Assembly (NCBI GenBank): GCA_015501585.1
Contig: JADNRY010000162.1
Location: 80,972-144,971 of the forward strand
Length of the DNA: 64,000 nucleotides
Direction of reading: 5' to 3'
Source: Rhodocollybia butyracea
Taxonomy: Eukaryota; Basidiomycota; Agaricomycetes; Agaricales; Omphalotaceae
Made by a program: the position numbers and the translations under genes. The notes beneath the pieces are model-generated. The model saw only the letters and a program-made list of their open reading frames with translations. It ran no database searches and was not told the origin of the DNA. Positions 10,956 to 24,479 of the stretch are shown here, in pieces; the first letter of the stretch is position 1; every line of letters starts with the position of its first letter.

Positions 10956-12099
10956 TTGATGCCTAAATATTGAAATAAAATTAAATGAGTTCTGAGGGAA
11001 TATTAATGACTCACAAGAAGAGCTAGATTCTATTCATGATATTTAACGGTTCTTATATACCCAGAACTGAGGCCGTGCATGCAGCATGTACGGATTCGAC
11101 ATCATCAAGCCCATCTGCAAAACCTGGGTTTTGATCGGAGCAACTCTATTCAGTTGCTATTCAGTCCAAAGCTCTCCATAGCAAGGGTATGGGCTCCAGA
11201 GCGCTCTGTAGCACTCAGGGCTGCTATGGCTGCTATGGCTGTGCTGGAGCACTCCTGAGCACTCTATAGCAGCCATAATTCCATCAGCAAAACGTGGGTT
11301 GTGTGAGCAGCACTGGAAGGAGCCTGCCAGTGTTTCCAGAGCTTCCAGAGCCCAGGACACCTGCGTATGTCCAGCGCTGGACATTCAATACATTTTGCTG
11401 GCAATTCAATACAATTTGCTGGCATTTCAATATATTCACTGCGAGTTTTATACATTTGCTGGGGCAATTTAATTGCTAAATACAGGTTTTGCTGTGCTTC
11501 CAAAAAGTAGCATGTCTAGACATATTTAGTAGATCACAAGCCGCCGATTACAATTGAGTTTGCAAGGAAGAAGGGAAGGATTTATTACATGGTATGGTCC
11601 AAGAGTTGAATGGTGGATCCAGAGGTTACTCCGGTGTGGATGCAACAGCTAGAGCTGTTTGCATATTCCATAAGTTACGTCTTTGAGACTTTTCATTTTT
11701 TCAATGCTGGCAGTTGATGTATTGCATCTGGAAAATCGGAGTTGGAGACTTTTTTTGATGAATCTGTCGTGAAAGGAAAGGTGAATTACTTGGCACGGTC
11801 CAAAATCTGAACAATGCGGCACAAGCACCATGGTCTTCGGGCTGACTGCCAAATCACGCTACACCTATACTTTCAATACTTATGTGCATGCAATACTTTT
11901 TGTATAGTCCCCGGCGAAGGCAAGCTTGAAACCTTTCGGGCACTCGAAAAGTATGACCGACATGCGATGCCACCGGTCAATGATGGCCAGTAAGGCGACG
12001 AGTGCTAGCGGGTGCAGACCTGTCGTCGCCCCCCCGGGATAGCTGTACTCCTCCCTTCAATACAACACAGGTATCGACAATATAAAGCTACACAGCAAT
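10956..12099. other. upstream region of the NLR-like gene; no further gene identified
   Basis: A possible 5'-UTR intron (minus strand, GTGAGT near 11018 to TATTTAG near 10963) lies just upstream of the NLR start. About 11387-11470 holds degenerate 20-22-bp repeats of ATTCAATACATTTGCTGG type. No other coding signal was seen. Confidence 0.45.
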
Positions 12100-14060
12100 C
12101 TCTGACCTCTCTATCCTCGAGATAATCCAGCTTAACTCTTTTCACACCCTCTCTCTACGTTTCACCAAATGATGCTCTCCCGCCGGGAGAAGGAGAAGGC
12201 AGATTTGACTGCAGACCTCATATTCTGTTCAGTGCCCTCCATGCTCCGCTGCTCGCATTTATCGCTAGAGCTTTCGACTCTCGCTGGGGTCTTAGTTCCA
12301 TTCCTTTCTTATGCCTTACCTCGGTTTGGAATACTGAGTGGTTCAGTTTATCGCAGGTCAAGCAGCCATAGCCCAGCCACTACCGTCTCGCTCCCTTGAA
12401 ATCCCGCCGTCGTTCTGTCTTCCACAAGTACGTTCCCGATCCTTAAGGCCTCAATGTCCAAGCGCTCCGTCGATCTCGACGGAACATGTCACCTCCGACC
12501 GACCTGTTCGCGTTATCCCTTTGACTGATAGTCCAGCCAGCAAAGGTTTCAATAAGCGGTATATGAGCTCCTGCAACCTCATCGACATCTTCGATGGTGA
12601 ACGCACGTTCGATTTGTACACTCCCGCGATGAAAGGTTAAGCATTAAAGTTGATAAAGCAAAACACAATCTTTGCGAGGAATTAAGCTTTTGGCCTTGTC
12701 AAAGCCCTAGATTGTTTGGTTTTAATATAGAAGGTTTTATTTGAGCAATAGCAACTTTCCTGTAAGCAACAATCTTGTTGTTTTCTGAGTGGCACTCGGC
12801 CGTTGTCATTTTGTAGTTGAACTATTATCAGCACTTCGCTTGGGAATGATACAGCTTTGAGAAAGACAAATTGTGTAAGGTAGTGGCTTAAGCGCAGCAA
12901 GACTCAAAAATAATCGATGCATACGGTGGGTGCCAAAAGACTTTCTTTTGGTCACTACGCGATATTGATGTACAAGGTATATGAGATTCCAACCTATCAT
13001 CCGTGTGCACAGGCACAGAACGACGTTACATATGTAGGTAATCTCCTCCAATGTTAGATACACGATATTTATGAAAACAGTGACTATCCACCTGTATACA
13101 TACTTCGCGAAGCCCACCAGAGGTATTCCATCGCTCCCTTCCCCGTACCTACCCCCCAAGGCGAATCAACCACACCCAGAGTTGGAATGTCCGGTACACG
13201 TCGAACTCACGATAACGCCTTCCCGACCAAGTTCCCTCACATGAGAGGAAAACACCGCGCTGCTACTGTAGGTCGCGCTTGTTGAGTGCGAACGGAAGTA
13301 AAAATGAAGATCGAGAGGAAGAGCGCGTGAAAGCGGTACTAGTCCACGATCTCGCTAAAGCGAAGCACTTCCTCGGAGACGCGTCAGCATTCTGACAAGG
13401 CAAGCTGCTTGAGGCAGGGGCAGAGGGGACAAGGGGAATCGGTGAATCGGTATCTGTATGCGTCGATGCCAGTACCAGAGGGAGCATCAAGGCCGACATG
13501 GACAGCGAGCTGGTGGAGAAGCACGTCGTCGACTATTGATCGGGGTGGGATAGGATTCCTGGATTCCGGCTCAAACCGGTATTGAGTCATGCATGGTTCT
13601 GGATAGAGATGCGCGGTTAGGAGGAAGGCGGAGGCAGGACATTTGGGACTTGAGAGGGGTTGAGGATGGGGCTTGCAAGAGATATCTATCGATGAACCTG
13701 GGATCTTGAGAGAACAGAATGGAAACTAGGAAAGATGAACGGAACAAGCACGGCATGCAGATTGTGCAATGGTGGTCGACTTCGAGGAAGGGAGGGAACG
13801 AAGAGAATACCAAAATACGTTGGCTTATCAATAGAGATGATAGGTATATGAGAAATGGATCAGGATGGGAGTTATAGAAGATGAACACGAACCTGGACCT
13901 GGACCCGAACCCGAACCCACACCTTCTCCCAAACCTACAGCCGGGTTCTGGTCCTATTGCCCAGGGAGCCGGAGCTGATGACAATGCACTCTCCACAATG
14001 ATGTACAGCGAAAGACTCGAGCGATGGCGCAAGACTTATGAGGTCCAAGGAGAAGTTTCG
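12100..14060. repeat. dispersed repeat family, copy A
   Basis: Collinear similarity to 24480-26455 throughout: TTTCACCAAATGA near the left end, CAAATCCCGCCGTCGTT-like text, TATAGAAGGTTTT, ACATACTTCGCGA, GATCTCGCTAAAGCGA, ATGCATGGTTCTGGA. A short plus-strand peptide (GERTFDLYTPAMKG, about 12600-12640) has a counterpart in copy B (AERNTLDMYAPAMK), suggesting a once protein-coding component, but frames are broken and no family is recognised. Confidence 0.75.
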
Positions 14061-14997
14061 CGTTGCTGAAGGAAGATCTTGATGCGTTTAGGCGTATTCT
14101 GGTTCAATATTCTCTACAAACGAATTGAGTACGCCAACAAAGAACGGACTTGCGTTTTGAAGCTTTGAAGACTAAGTACTAAGTGCTAGTACTCCATAGT
14201 TGCGGCGCAGCCAACGCTCAACCAACGCTAGGCATTGCGACGTGCGGATTGGGCGAGCGAGGGGACAATTTCATACCCGAGTCATGATGCAGGAGGCCTG
14301 AGGCTGAAGCTGAAGCGCTGAAGACGAGGTGAAAATTCTGCGCGCGCCTATTCCAAAGGCGGCCACGTCACGTCACATCACGTTACCACGCCCCATACTC
14401 GTTGCGTTAACCGATACCGATACCTTCTCAAGAAGCTCGCCTTGCCAAATGCAGACGCGTCTCTGAGAAGGTGCTTCTTGCTTTTGCGAGATCGCGGACT
14501 GCTTAGTGCTGCTTTGGCCCGCTCTTCTTGTTCTTCCATCCACACTCGTAACTCGTTTCGTCCACTTGGACTTCCGCTTTGCCGAGTACATCCAAGGACG
14601 CATTGAGGGTGGTGAACAACAACAACAGCGTGGTATCCTCTTATGTGAAAGATCTTGGTTGGGAATGCGTTACTATGAGTTGGAGGTATCCTGTACAGGG
14701 CACTCCAAGGACTCGGTTTGACTGATTCGCCCTGGGGGTACGGGTATAGTATGGGTGCTTTGAGTGGGTTCTCCAGAGAAAGCATGTGTACCCATACCAG
14801 ATGGTAATTGTAGGCTTTTTGGAGAAGGACATCGTTATATTATGGCATTGTGCACACGAATGGCAGCATATACCTTGTATATCGATATCGATATCGTGGA
14901 GAAAAGAGGCTGAAATAAAACTGTTCGTACACCCGGTGACCCACCGCATGCAGTAGTTGGTACCTCTAAGACTGCTGCTACTGAGCAACTCTACACG

Positions 14998-15235
14998 ACT
15001 TGCCTCTCTCAATGCTATACTATCGTTGTTTCCAAACGATCATGTATGTTAATCAAGGTTCTAAGATATCAGTAACGCAAGGCCGTAGCATTGGATTTAG
15101 GCCGAGAGAACAACTTGCCTATCTCAACTTTGCTGCATCACTGTTTCCAAACGATGATGCATGTTAATCAAGTTCTAACTGATATCAGCAACGTAAGACC
15201 GCGGCGCGTAGCATTGTAACTGATTTAGGCTGAGA
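14998..15235. repeat. imperfect tandem duplication, unit about 115-120 bp
   Basis: ACTTGCCTCTCTCAA... at 14998 and ACTTGCCTATCTCAA... at 15113 both lead into TTTCCAAACGAT, ATGTTAATCAA, GATATCAG and TAGCATTG words in the same order, ending in GATTTAGGC and GAGAGA. Confidence 0.75.
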
Positions 15236-15468
15236 GATCGCTCAAGTTGAAATCTAAGCAAGCGTCTCCAGGCTTTTGTCTCTCGACCGCCCCTGCCCCA
15301 ACCCCAAGACTGACAAATACAGCACAAGCTGGCGGCAGTATGTGACATGGTTAATTTCGGACAGGCCTGAAGGACGTAAGAAAGATGCAAGGTCAGACAG
15401 CGAAGTGGATACGAATATACTGGCATCCCATGGTACTCTGAAAGTCCGAGACCTTCAACCGCTGTACT

Positions 15469-15587
15469 TTCTTGGGCGCCGGAGCCCCACCAATCACATG
15501 AACTTCCTCCCAATCACTCACTGTAATTTCTTGGGCCCCGGAGCCCCCCCAATCACATGAACTCCCTCCAAGTCGATCATGATTCTT
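15469..15587. repeat. tandem duplication, 59-bp unit
   Basis: TTTCTTGGGCGCCGGAGCCC near 15468 recurs as TTTCTTGGGCCCCGGAGCCC 59 bp later. Both copies are followed by CCAATCACATGAACT. Confidence 0.8.
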
Positions 15588-15691
15588 CCACTTTTGAGCG
15601 CAGCGATCAATATGCGTTCCATCCAAAGCTGATTACAAGGTTGGAACTTTAGCTTGAGAACTCCACCTCGAGCGCACCTGCGGCTTGAGAT

Positions 15692-15826
15692 CGACACGAT
15701 CTGATATTTGAGCTCAAACGACAACTGAGGTCAGCACGATCTGATCTGCGTTCAACCGCAACTGGCACGATCTGATTTGCTTTTGACCGCTACTGAACCG
15801 CAACTGAGGGTTGACACGATCTGGAT
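15692..15826. repeat. four dispersed CACGATCTG motifs
   Basis: GACACGATCTGAT, GCACGATCTGAT (twice) and GACACGATCTGG recur, with CCGCAACTG words between them. The function is unknown; this could be a decayed short tandem repeat or clustered protein-binding sites. Confidence 0.5.
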
Positions 15827-18326
15827 AACTTTACTTATTTTTATGGGCATGCGATTCTCATACTTAACTCGGTGCGTGTCTCCGAGTTTAACGTCCATCC
15901 GTGACCTTTGATCTCGCCATAGCATAGCCTTGTACATATGCCATGGGTATGGTATCTACATCGCTGCCAGGGAATTTTCTCCTTGATTTTCTCAGCGGCT
16001 TCCGTGTTTCTCAAGTGCTTCTTGGGCTGATTGAGAACCTTCGTTCTGTGCGAGAACATATTGTGAGGGAGTGACTTTGGCTCACACTCTGCCGAGTTCA
16101 CAAACTGGGGGGGTGACTTTACTGTGTTCGATTTGAGTTAATATAATCAAGTTACTTCGTTTTCGTATACTTGACAGGCATCAGCAGTTTCAACTCTGTC
16201 GGAGGGCATAGGCCTGCAAGACCCACACCGTCTGAGCTACAAGGCACATGCGCAAACACATGTCAGGATTTTCTGACCCCCCACACCTCCCACACTATCG
16301 GCACGCCATATCAAAACGACTCAAACAGTAAACAAGTAAGCTGGCATCGCGGGGCCGCGTGGCGGGTTAAGAAATATTGTACACGCTTGATATTCCTACG
16401 CGCTGGCAAACCGGAGTACCGCGAACGAAACAGAAACAATGGCCATCATATCATGATTCCTCTTCTTAGGCCAAAGGAGAACGGACCTTGGGGCTACTCA
16501 CCTGCTATGACACGTGACATTCCCCTAGACTGCTGCCAGCGTAAGGCTGTTTTGCAAAACATAACGCATAACAGCGCAAATATAGCAATGTTTAGTGGCT
16601 CGCTGCGCGTGTAGCACCCGGCGAACCCACGGTCGTAGCTATACAGTACATCTTCACGGTTTGTTGAGCAACTCGTGGATATCTTTTAGATCTAAATTTA
16701 CAACAGAGAGGAAGACAACACCAAAGGTGTTATGCTCGTACCAGTGATACGGGTTGTTGTTTATTCAATATCCTGGTGCACATATAGGGCAGCTCCTACT
16801 CGAACAACTGACACAGATTCACCGTGATAAGCTCCAGCTGTCTTAGAATTTGATCTTTCATGAGGTCAAGCTGAAGGGAGCATATGTGCTTTAGTTATGG
16901 TCAACGGGGAACGTACGGGATTTTCAGGGTATGAGCGCCGCGGGTTTACTTCTGTTTTTTCTTTTGACCAATGACCACGAGAGGAAAATATGACTATGGT
17001 GGGTAAAGCCTGCCTTTTATGATCAAGGAAAGAAAAATCCGTGTCCAACTCGTGCCATGTGGGGGTCCATCTCATTTTTGTCTGTGGCCTTCACGCTGTT
17101 CCAGCCAATGGATTAGAACACTATCAATGATGAACATCCACCTGATCATTGATGTATACAAAAAATTATATGTACAACAAATATCCCGATTACATGCTAG
17201 CGAACTTGAACTAGCCGAATAATATACAACCGCTGGAGTCCTAGATGTGAGGGACCCAGTCTACTAAAGGTAAATCGTGCGAACAGCTTGTAGTAATGCA
17301 TCGTGGGTATCAGATTATAATTTTTGTATCATGAGGTATGATAATGATTATACATCAAAGAAAACCCCGGAGGTATGATCTGGTATTATTGGGTGTTATT
17401 GGTTATGATATAATTTTTGATTAGTGGGACCGGGAGTGCAAATATACCGTGAAAACGTGGTGAGGCACGCTTACAGTCAAGCTACTTACAATCGCATTGG
17501 GGATGCTCACACTCGGTAAGGTCTGGTGTCTTCGGACAGGGATCGCGTACCCTGACGGTTTCACATCCCAAATATCATCGCATTTATTTGTGTTGATGAG
17601 TGAGCGTTGATGGAGGAAGGAGACATCAAGGTTCAAGTACTCATCCAACTTTGCTGGTGCGTTTCATTGTTCTAGTGAGGTCATGTTCATCCTCGATTCT
17701 ATCTCCCGTTTTCGATCCAGGTGAAAAATCCTCTAGACTAAGCCTTACCCACCCCACGCTCACGATATATTTTTGGCTCTGCTCACATGTTCCCGCAACA
17801 TCAGATGCAGTGAGGTGTAATGACTCCCAGTATTGAATAGCAACAAGAACAGGAACGACATGTTACTATAGATAATGAAATTTCAAATTGTGGTCTGAAT
17901 TTCAAGGGTTTGGCATTCAAAATCTCCGCTTTGACCAAATTCTGTTTGGGCTGTTCATCGAAAGTATAAATAAGCATAGTAGAATAGGATGTTTTTTCAC
18001 AATGGCCAGGAGAGTGGCACGACCACTGTTGGCAACTTCAATTCCGAGGAGTTGTCAGCGCCCGAAAATCAACTCAGGGAAATACATACAGTTCATCTCA
18101 AGAACCCTATCAGGATACTCACTAGTCTTTCTTTATTGATTCAAACCTTTTTTACAACCTGGGCTTTGGTATTAAGTACACTGGAGAGGAAACGACATGT
18201 CGCACATCATACAGTGTATTTTGGCGCATATGACATCCGTGTTCCGTGGCTGTGACGGTCTAAGCATATAAGTAAGGTGCTGGAATCCACCCACGGCAAT
18301 CACAGCCTCCTTCCGAGTCTCGCAAA

Positions 18327-20426
18327 ATGGCATTTGACAACACTCTAGGTGCCATCATGCTTGGCCAGACCTTTTCGGCGATGTTAGTTATGCCCATTAT
18401 CCGTAATTGACTTCAGACTCAGATATAGCCAACACAGACTCTGTGGGATTACTCTTGTCCAAGTGATTCAATTTTTCAAGGCAAGCGCAAAAGATTCACT
18501 GGGCCTCAAGATTTTGGTGTGTAGATCTCTCCTTCCCCTTTTGACAACATCTCTGAACATCTTGAAAAAGGTGTATTTTCTCTGGTAGATCGTCTTTTGT
18601 ACCCTTGAAGCTTAAACTGAGAGGTAATGGAAGGATATTGGATGTACTACATCAGTGTTTTCTCATTCAAGGGACCTATGTTTTATTGGTTCAAAATTTT
18701 GGAAATTTTCCTGCACTTATGCACCTTATTTGGTGTGTGTATGAAATGCAAAGTGGCTTGTGACTGACAAATATTTCTCTTCATTCGTCACAGGGGAACA
18801 GAGGTAAATATCCACACTCTTGAGTGTGATTGAACAGTGCATGAATACAATACTTTTTAGTTTTCTCTGTATATCACGGTACACCATGTCTCCCACTGGA
18901 ATTTAGGGAATCTAACTCCTTCAATAGAGCACCAATAATATGCTATGCCAACTGTGAGTATTCTCGTACAATATTTTATTACGAGAAATGGCTGAAACAT
19001 GGTTCACAGGTATATGTGCTGGAAAGTATGGACTTGTAGGTTTTCAGGCAAAATTTATATGTTGTACAGAATGGCTCAGGCTGCATATTATAGTATGGAA
19101 GTCAGAGAGACGATTGATCATTCCTCTGATTGCGGTTATCGTGCGTATAACATCCGTCGTTCCGTAGGGAGTAGAATTTTCTTAATATTTCACAGGTCTT
19201 GTTTTCCGTGGTTGCATGTTGTGAGTTTCTACAATTTTATAAACCAACTTTCTGAATTTCCACCTCAGTCACAAATTCTGGTGCGTTGGATAACTTTAAA
19301 CAGCATCAAGCTTCACTTAGAAATTACTCATAAATGCATGCAGCTTATGCCATAATCGCGTATGTGATCAGTTTGAATCTTGTGTATTTATGTCCTCAAC
19401 GATTTATCTGCAAGATGGGAAGCCCCAGGCCACCCTACCTTGGGATTCACCACCAGAGCGGAGAAGGTGATACCCTGTTTAATAAGTGATCTGCGCTGTT
19501 CACCAATCTAGCAATGGGCCATGGCCAGATTTTAATCTATACCACTCATACTTTGGAGATTATAGCAGATATACTCATCACAGGAAGCCTCATCTTCTAT
19601 CTGCAATGCAGACAGACCAGTTTCAAACAGTTAGTATTATTTTCCAGACCTCCTTGAAATATTGACTAAACGATACTTTAGAACCAGATCTATTATTACA
19701 ACGATCACAGCTTATATTCTTAGTTCATGTGAGTTGAATTGACGATGCCACCAGTCAACCTTTAGTCCATTACTTATTCAAATACTATTCATTAATCATA
19801 TAGGCCTGTTAACCACGTGAAAAGCTTCAGTATCCTAAAGACACGGCTTGCTCACTAATGTAAATCTTGAACAGTGTTGTACAAATCATGGTTTTGACTG
19901 CCGTAGGTTTTCAGGGTTTGTTCAATGTTGTACTTTCATTGACACAAAATCATTAGTTTTCCATCTGGCCTGACAACTTTGTCTATTATGGGATCTACAT
20001 GATACTCCCCAAAGGTGGGTGGAGGAAGATCATATAATATTGTTAATTTTGACTTTGCCTGTGCAGTTTACTTCAATTCGCTGCTTGCATCCTGTATTAA
20101 AGCTCTCCTTTATTTGATGGGCCATATTCAATTTACAATGTTCACAGTGAACTCAAGAGCATCATCTGCGCGAAGATTGGGAAATGTTGTTAGCACTGTT
20201 GATGACATACGTCTTCATTCTAGCAGTTATACACGTGATGATGGAACCTCACAAAACACCCACAAACCTACAGTCAGTTATATTTTTCAAGTTTGTGAAA
20301 ATTATGATCCTGGTACTGATGGATTTGAAGATGATCATTAGTATTGACCACCAAGTTGAAACTATGGATGAACAGGGCAAACAGATTGACGCTACTAACA
20401 GGGATATTGAATCAGGTCAGTATTGA
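18327..20426 (+). CDS. DUF6534-type multi-pass membrane protein (multi-exon)
   Basis: The start ATG at 18327 gives MAFDNTLGAIMLG, the usual opening of this agaricomycete family. Exons joined with confidence: 18327-18382, 18438-18516, a 14-nt exon 18571-18584, and 18634-18732 (to NFGNFPALMHLIW). Further anchors are KVWTLWKSERRLIIPLI (about 19010-19150), TLEIIADILITGS (19529-19629), SIITTITAYILSS (19682-19728), FSIWPDNFVYYGIYMI and VYFNSLLASLNSR (to about 20170). The C-terminal tail ends at TGA 20424-20426 after a 58-nt intron. Introns are 49-60 nt with GT-AG ends. Hydrophobic segments suggest about seven membrane helices. Exons between 18794 and 19528 are not fully resolved. The family's role is unknown; an integral membrane location is inferred. 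All recoverable parts are in frame, so the gene looks functional. Confidence 0.75.
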
Positions 20427-21324
20427 AGAGAGATTGGCGGTTCAACTGTAGTCGTGCAAGGTCTAAGATGATATTGGAAACTGGTTATTATGTATCTTGG
20501 CAACTGTGCTTACTACTTTGGACGAATGCAGTTAATCCAGTGGCCAGCACAAGGCCCCTTGTAGTCATTGAACAGTTCAACTGGGAAGAGGCGATGAATA
20601 TGTCCGAAATGAGTTCATAGGGAAGGCGTCTGAGCGGTGAGATATGTGGAGATACGCCGATGTGGTATTCCAGGTGGGGTGGTAATATCCTCGCTCGAAA
20701 CCATGATACAAGAAAAGAGAAGCGAAATCTGTCGGGTCACTCACCTTCATCTAAGGCATTCTACTTTACCAGCTGGGGCCACGTTGGTTACCACTACCCA
20801 TCTCACAATCTAAATTCGTGCAAATTCCAGTGGAAAAAAAAATCCGTTTTGAAACTGTGGAGTTGAGAACTTGACGCTGATAGGCGCGTAGATTACGGGT
20901 TCGGAAATTTGTAGCAATGCAGCTGAGCATTTTCCCTTCGTTCAAACTGGCTACCCATTTGTATATCTATGTTTACGAGTTTCCCCGAATTTCAAAATGA
21001 GGCTGATGAAACTTGAACCTCACGGCTTCCGCCAAAGTACCGCAAATACTTCAGTGTTAAGCTGTGCTAGGCGCAGTCCAGTGTAAACTAGCTCTTTTCG
21101 ACTTGTGACATGTAAGTGTGTGTATTCGCAGTAACTAATATAGATAAAATCCTCAGCATTTGGATTTATTTATTTTTTTCGACTTTAGCGGCTAGCCGTG
21201 TGAGGAAGGGTACTTAGGGCGAGGAAGGGTGGCGCAGGGTGGCGCTCCGATGAGAATGAGCGCTCTGATGATCGATCACATTGTACCTTGTTCTTGGAAG
21301 CGAGGAATGGAAATTAACCATACC
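20427..21324. other. no gene identified
   Basis: Intergenic sequence between the DUF6534-type gene and the first member of the secreted family; nothing recognised. Confidence 0.45.
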
Positions 21325-21333
21325 CTTATAAAA
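21325..21333 (+). promoter_or_regulatory. TATA box of G1
   Basis: CTTATAAAA lies about 120 bp before the G1 ATG. The leader that follows (GGTTCAGTCTCTCA..., CAGTTTGCCGGTCAAT) is shared with G2 and G4 and, less closely, G3, which supports a functional core promoter. Confidence 0.55.
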
Positions 21334-21447
21334 GCAACGTGTGGCATGGCAATAGCCCAGTTCTGCCGGTTCAGTCTCTCATCGCTTGAAATACAGTTTG
21401 CCGGTCAATTCCGCGTTCCTTGCGATATTGCTCTTCAATTCTTGAAA

Positions 21448-23228
21448 ATGCACTCGGCTCTTCTTCTCTGTACTCTCATAGCTAGCTCCATACCCGGCGT
21501 GTCCCCAATACCCGTGCCAGCGCCCCCGAATACAGGGCCAGCTTTGCTATCATCATTTGCACATGTAAGTGTTTGCTCATAGTTTGTTACTACTATACAT
21601 AATACCTGCGTGCCCCTAGCCAAATCCGATAGTGATTCTTCCCACAGTGATTAAGGTCAAGATGACCGTGACCTTCATTGATGGCACAACAGGTAAAGAC
21701 TTGGGAGACGAGAAAATTAAAATCTTTCCGGGTCAACAACGCCTCACCACAGCGCTATACGAGGCTTTCGAACTGGATGGCACTGAGTACAGCATAGTCT
21801 ACAAAGGTTTGTATTTACCAAAGCTGTGGGACCGCAAATGGGTTTATTTCAAAGTCACTGGAGTGCCAGGTGGGTGCATGAAGGGGCCATGTTTTGGGTG
21901 GATGGCAAAAGGCGGTGAGCGCTTGCTCACAAATCTGTTCTTTCCTTGCGTTCCTCATAGCTTTCATAGATACAATCAGACACTGGCATGGGGAGGTTAT
22001 CCAAATTCTGAAAACGTATGTCACAACATACGTTGGCATTAGCTTAGGCGAACCCCGCCATGGCTACTTTGCGGCCTTTAAGGGCAGACCTGATGCAGGG
22101 ATTCCCCCTGGCCGGCTGTCACGGAGGCTCGGCAAAAGGAGTGGAACAAGATCTCGAAGAAGTTTGAGGGACACTTTATGATACGTCCCGTCGATGGGCC
22201 ACCTCCAACCGTGACCTTCATTGATGGAACCGGTAAACACACGGGATCCGGGGAGACTAATTTCGGTGTGCCTGACGATCAAGCAGTCCTCACCAGAACT
22301 ATGAATGATCTTCTCGGATTCGAGACATGCGAAATAACCTACCGGGGCCGGTACTCACCACAGCGTTTACCAGGATTGACGAAGGATTGGCAATTGGTTT
22401 ATTTCGAATTCACCGGCATGGCATGGATAAGTGTACGGAGAAGCCATGTTTTGGATGGATAGCAATCGGCGGTGAGTGCTCACTCTCAAATCTGGTTATT
22501 CTCGCGTTCCTCATAGCTTCACTAGCTATTAAAACTCATTCGCCTCTCATATACTATGCTGGCTTAAGCTTAGGCAAGCCGCGCCGCGGGCGGTTTGTAT
22601 CGTTTAAAGGCAGACCTGAAGCAAAGCTATCCGCGCCAGGCCAGATCGATGCCGCGGGGGCTCCGCAAAGAGTATGGAACACGACTTTGGCCCAGTTTCA
22701 GAAACACTTCATGGTACATCCCTCGCTTCCCATGACCGTGACCTTCATTGATATGAATGGTGGGCCACATCAAGATGTACCAAAGGAGATCGAACCCTTC
22801 CTCACCGCACAGATCACTCTAGCCTTAGATGTGTCGGGCTCAATAACCTACTCTGGTCCGTATTCCCTGAAATCGCGTTATTTTTTCAAGCTCGTCGGAG
22901 GGCACCCGTACTGTCTACCTGATGATCCATGTTTTGGGGTTGTAGAAGAACAACCTAACGGTGTTGGTGAGTGCTTGCCCCCTGATCTGATTTTCTTTGT
23001 ATTCCTCATATATGCTTTGGCATCACAGAAGGCATACACCCCAAGCAAAACAAAAGACATATACTCATTTTCCAGCCGAAAGTGCGAGGGTTGAACTTCA
23101 TAGGCTCTGGCGGGCTAGACATCGTTGGCGCATATCCTCTTGATCCGATGCAACAAGGGCTACTTAATATGGTCCATGAGTTGCACAATGAACTTGTGCT
23201 TCCATTACATCCCGAGCATTCCATGTAA
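21448..23228 (+). pseudogene. secreted three-module protein family, member G1 (two apparent frameshifts)
   Basis: The ATG opens a signal peptide (MHSALLLCTLIASS) and a Pro-rich spacer. Introns at 21565-21619 and 21915-21969, and further ones near 22472 and 22968, have GTAAGT/GTGAG donors. Module half A reads TVTFIDGTTGKDLG, DRKWVYFKVTGV, CFGWMAKG; half B reads YVGISLGEPRHGYF and FKGRPDA. A second A-B pair and a divergent third pair (FFKLVGGHPYCLPDDPCFGV, then QPKVRGLNF and DIVGAYPL) follow, ending at TAA 23226-23228. Between FKGRPDA and the EARQKEWN segment (about 22095-22115, at a run of five C) the frame slips by one base. It slips again in the same direction at about 22425, before the second CFGW. 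I do not recognise the family. Secretion is inferred from the signal peptide. It could be a pseudogene, or the homopolymer slip could be a sequencing error. Confidence 0.65.
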
Positions 23229-24479
23229 TAGGACAAAGTCATACGTACGGTGCCCGTTGCGCTACCAAGCTTAGGCTGACAGAAAAGGAAGAATATTATT
23301 GATAGTAGCCAGTGCATAAAATGCACGTGAACGTTACCGATCGCGTGCTATTAGCTAAGTGTGACTTGAGTAATATTCATCTTTCTCCTGTCTTTCTCCG
23401 TTTCTCAGTCTTTCTCCGTCGCACTTCAATTTTTTCCGTACTTCAGTTGCACGGGTACAGCAATTTCTCCTGGAATAGCACACTAGTAAAATCCGTACGT
23501 CATGCTTTTTTCTTGCGATGAAAAAAAGATCTTGGTTCTGGTTATGTCGTTGTATTTGTCAGTCGTGGGCTTGGGGCAGTAGAAAGGCAGTTGAGGGATC
23601 GAGAAAATCCTGGAGATGTGTGTCTAGGCCTCAAAGCTTCTTAAGCTTCAACGTTCAAACGTTCAACTTCGGCGATCTCTCAGCCTAAAGGACTCATGTT
23701 ATGTTCCTAATATCCCTTCTTCCAACGCGATGTTCTGCTCATCAATTACCCACACTATCTACTCACAAACAGTATCCCTCGATGTCACCGCCGAAGAGGA
23801 GTCTGGAAATTCAAATGCAACGTATATTGGCTAGTGATATATGATACGTTACAGAGTTGTTTTACAGCTGCGAACGCTCCCCACAGTTCGCTCAAGCGTT
23901 CGCGTGCGGTTCACGTTATGCATACTAATTACGCTGCCATAGCTTCCTTCCCCCTTCACCTGCCTTCGGATGTCCTCCCTGAATCTCCCATACAACAACT
24001 CGTTGCTCCACAGCTATAAAAACGTTCTTCCACTGGGCTTTGCAGTGAGGTGAAACCGGTTGTACTAGAAAACCCTCGACGGCAGAGTCTCCGCTACGAT
24101 CTCCTCAAAACCCTCATTTCCTCAAGAACTCATTTCGGAGAGCCCTGCAGAGCCATCTGTGCTAGTGACGGTGATTTCCGAAGGCATGAGGGAGGTAGCG
24201 TTGGCTATACCGCAGCTATTGAGTAGTCTACATGTGTTTTTGCCGAAGGTGTCAGGTAATGAGATTGGGGATGCGAAGAAGCTGGTGGAGAGTCTTCAGC
24301 GCTTCAGCATCGGAGGGTGGGTTACGGGTATTGAGATCGATAATGAGAAGTGGGTCTTGCGATTTATCATTGTCGATATTCATCCGCTCTCAGGGAGAAT
24401 CGAGAGTCTCCGACCTCTATCCCTGCAAACTCCCCCGATTGTCTTACTCTCTGAGTTCAAAGCTTCACCGGCGCCGGTC
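23229..24479. other. 3' flank of G1, no gene identified
   Basis: The first 100 bp (TAATAGGACA..., GCTGACAGAAA, GATAG..AGCCAGT) match the 3' flanks of G2 and G5, so the duplicated unit extends past the stop codon. An open frame from 24159 to 24962 runs into repeat copy B and has no recognised motif. Confidence 0.5.

Larger units (their letters stand above)
14061..18326. other. long intergenic region, no gene identified
   Basis: Open frames are short, lack motifs and do not join through plausible introns. Several small tandem duplications are listed separately. A TATA-like CATATAAGT near 18265 precedes the next gene. Confidence 0.4.

Noticed and set aside
12682..13159. Minus-strand frames resembling frames in copy B (24879-25253)
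   Set aside because: Similarity is explained by the dispersed repeat; both are interrupted and lack an identifiable family.
16185..16260. Minus-strand tRNA-like text (TAGCTCAGACGGT, then AGAGTTGAAAC)
   Set aside because: A D-arm-like word is present but the T-loop is not TTCRANY and acceptor pairing could not be built.
16171..16614. 147-codon plus-strand frame
   Set aside because: No motif, no signal of coding bias, no neighbouring exons.
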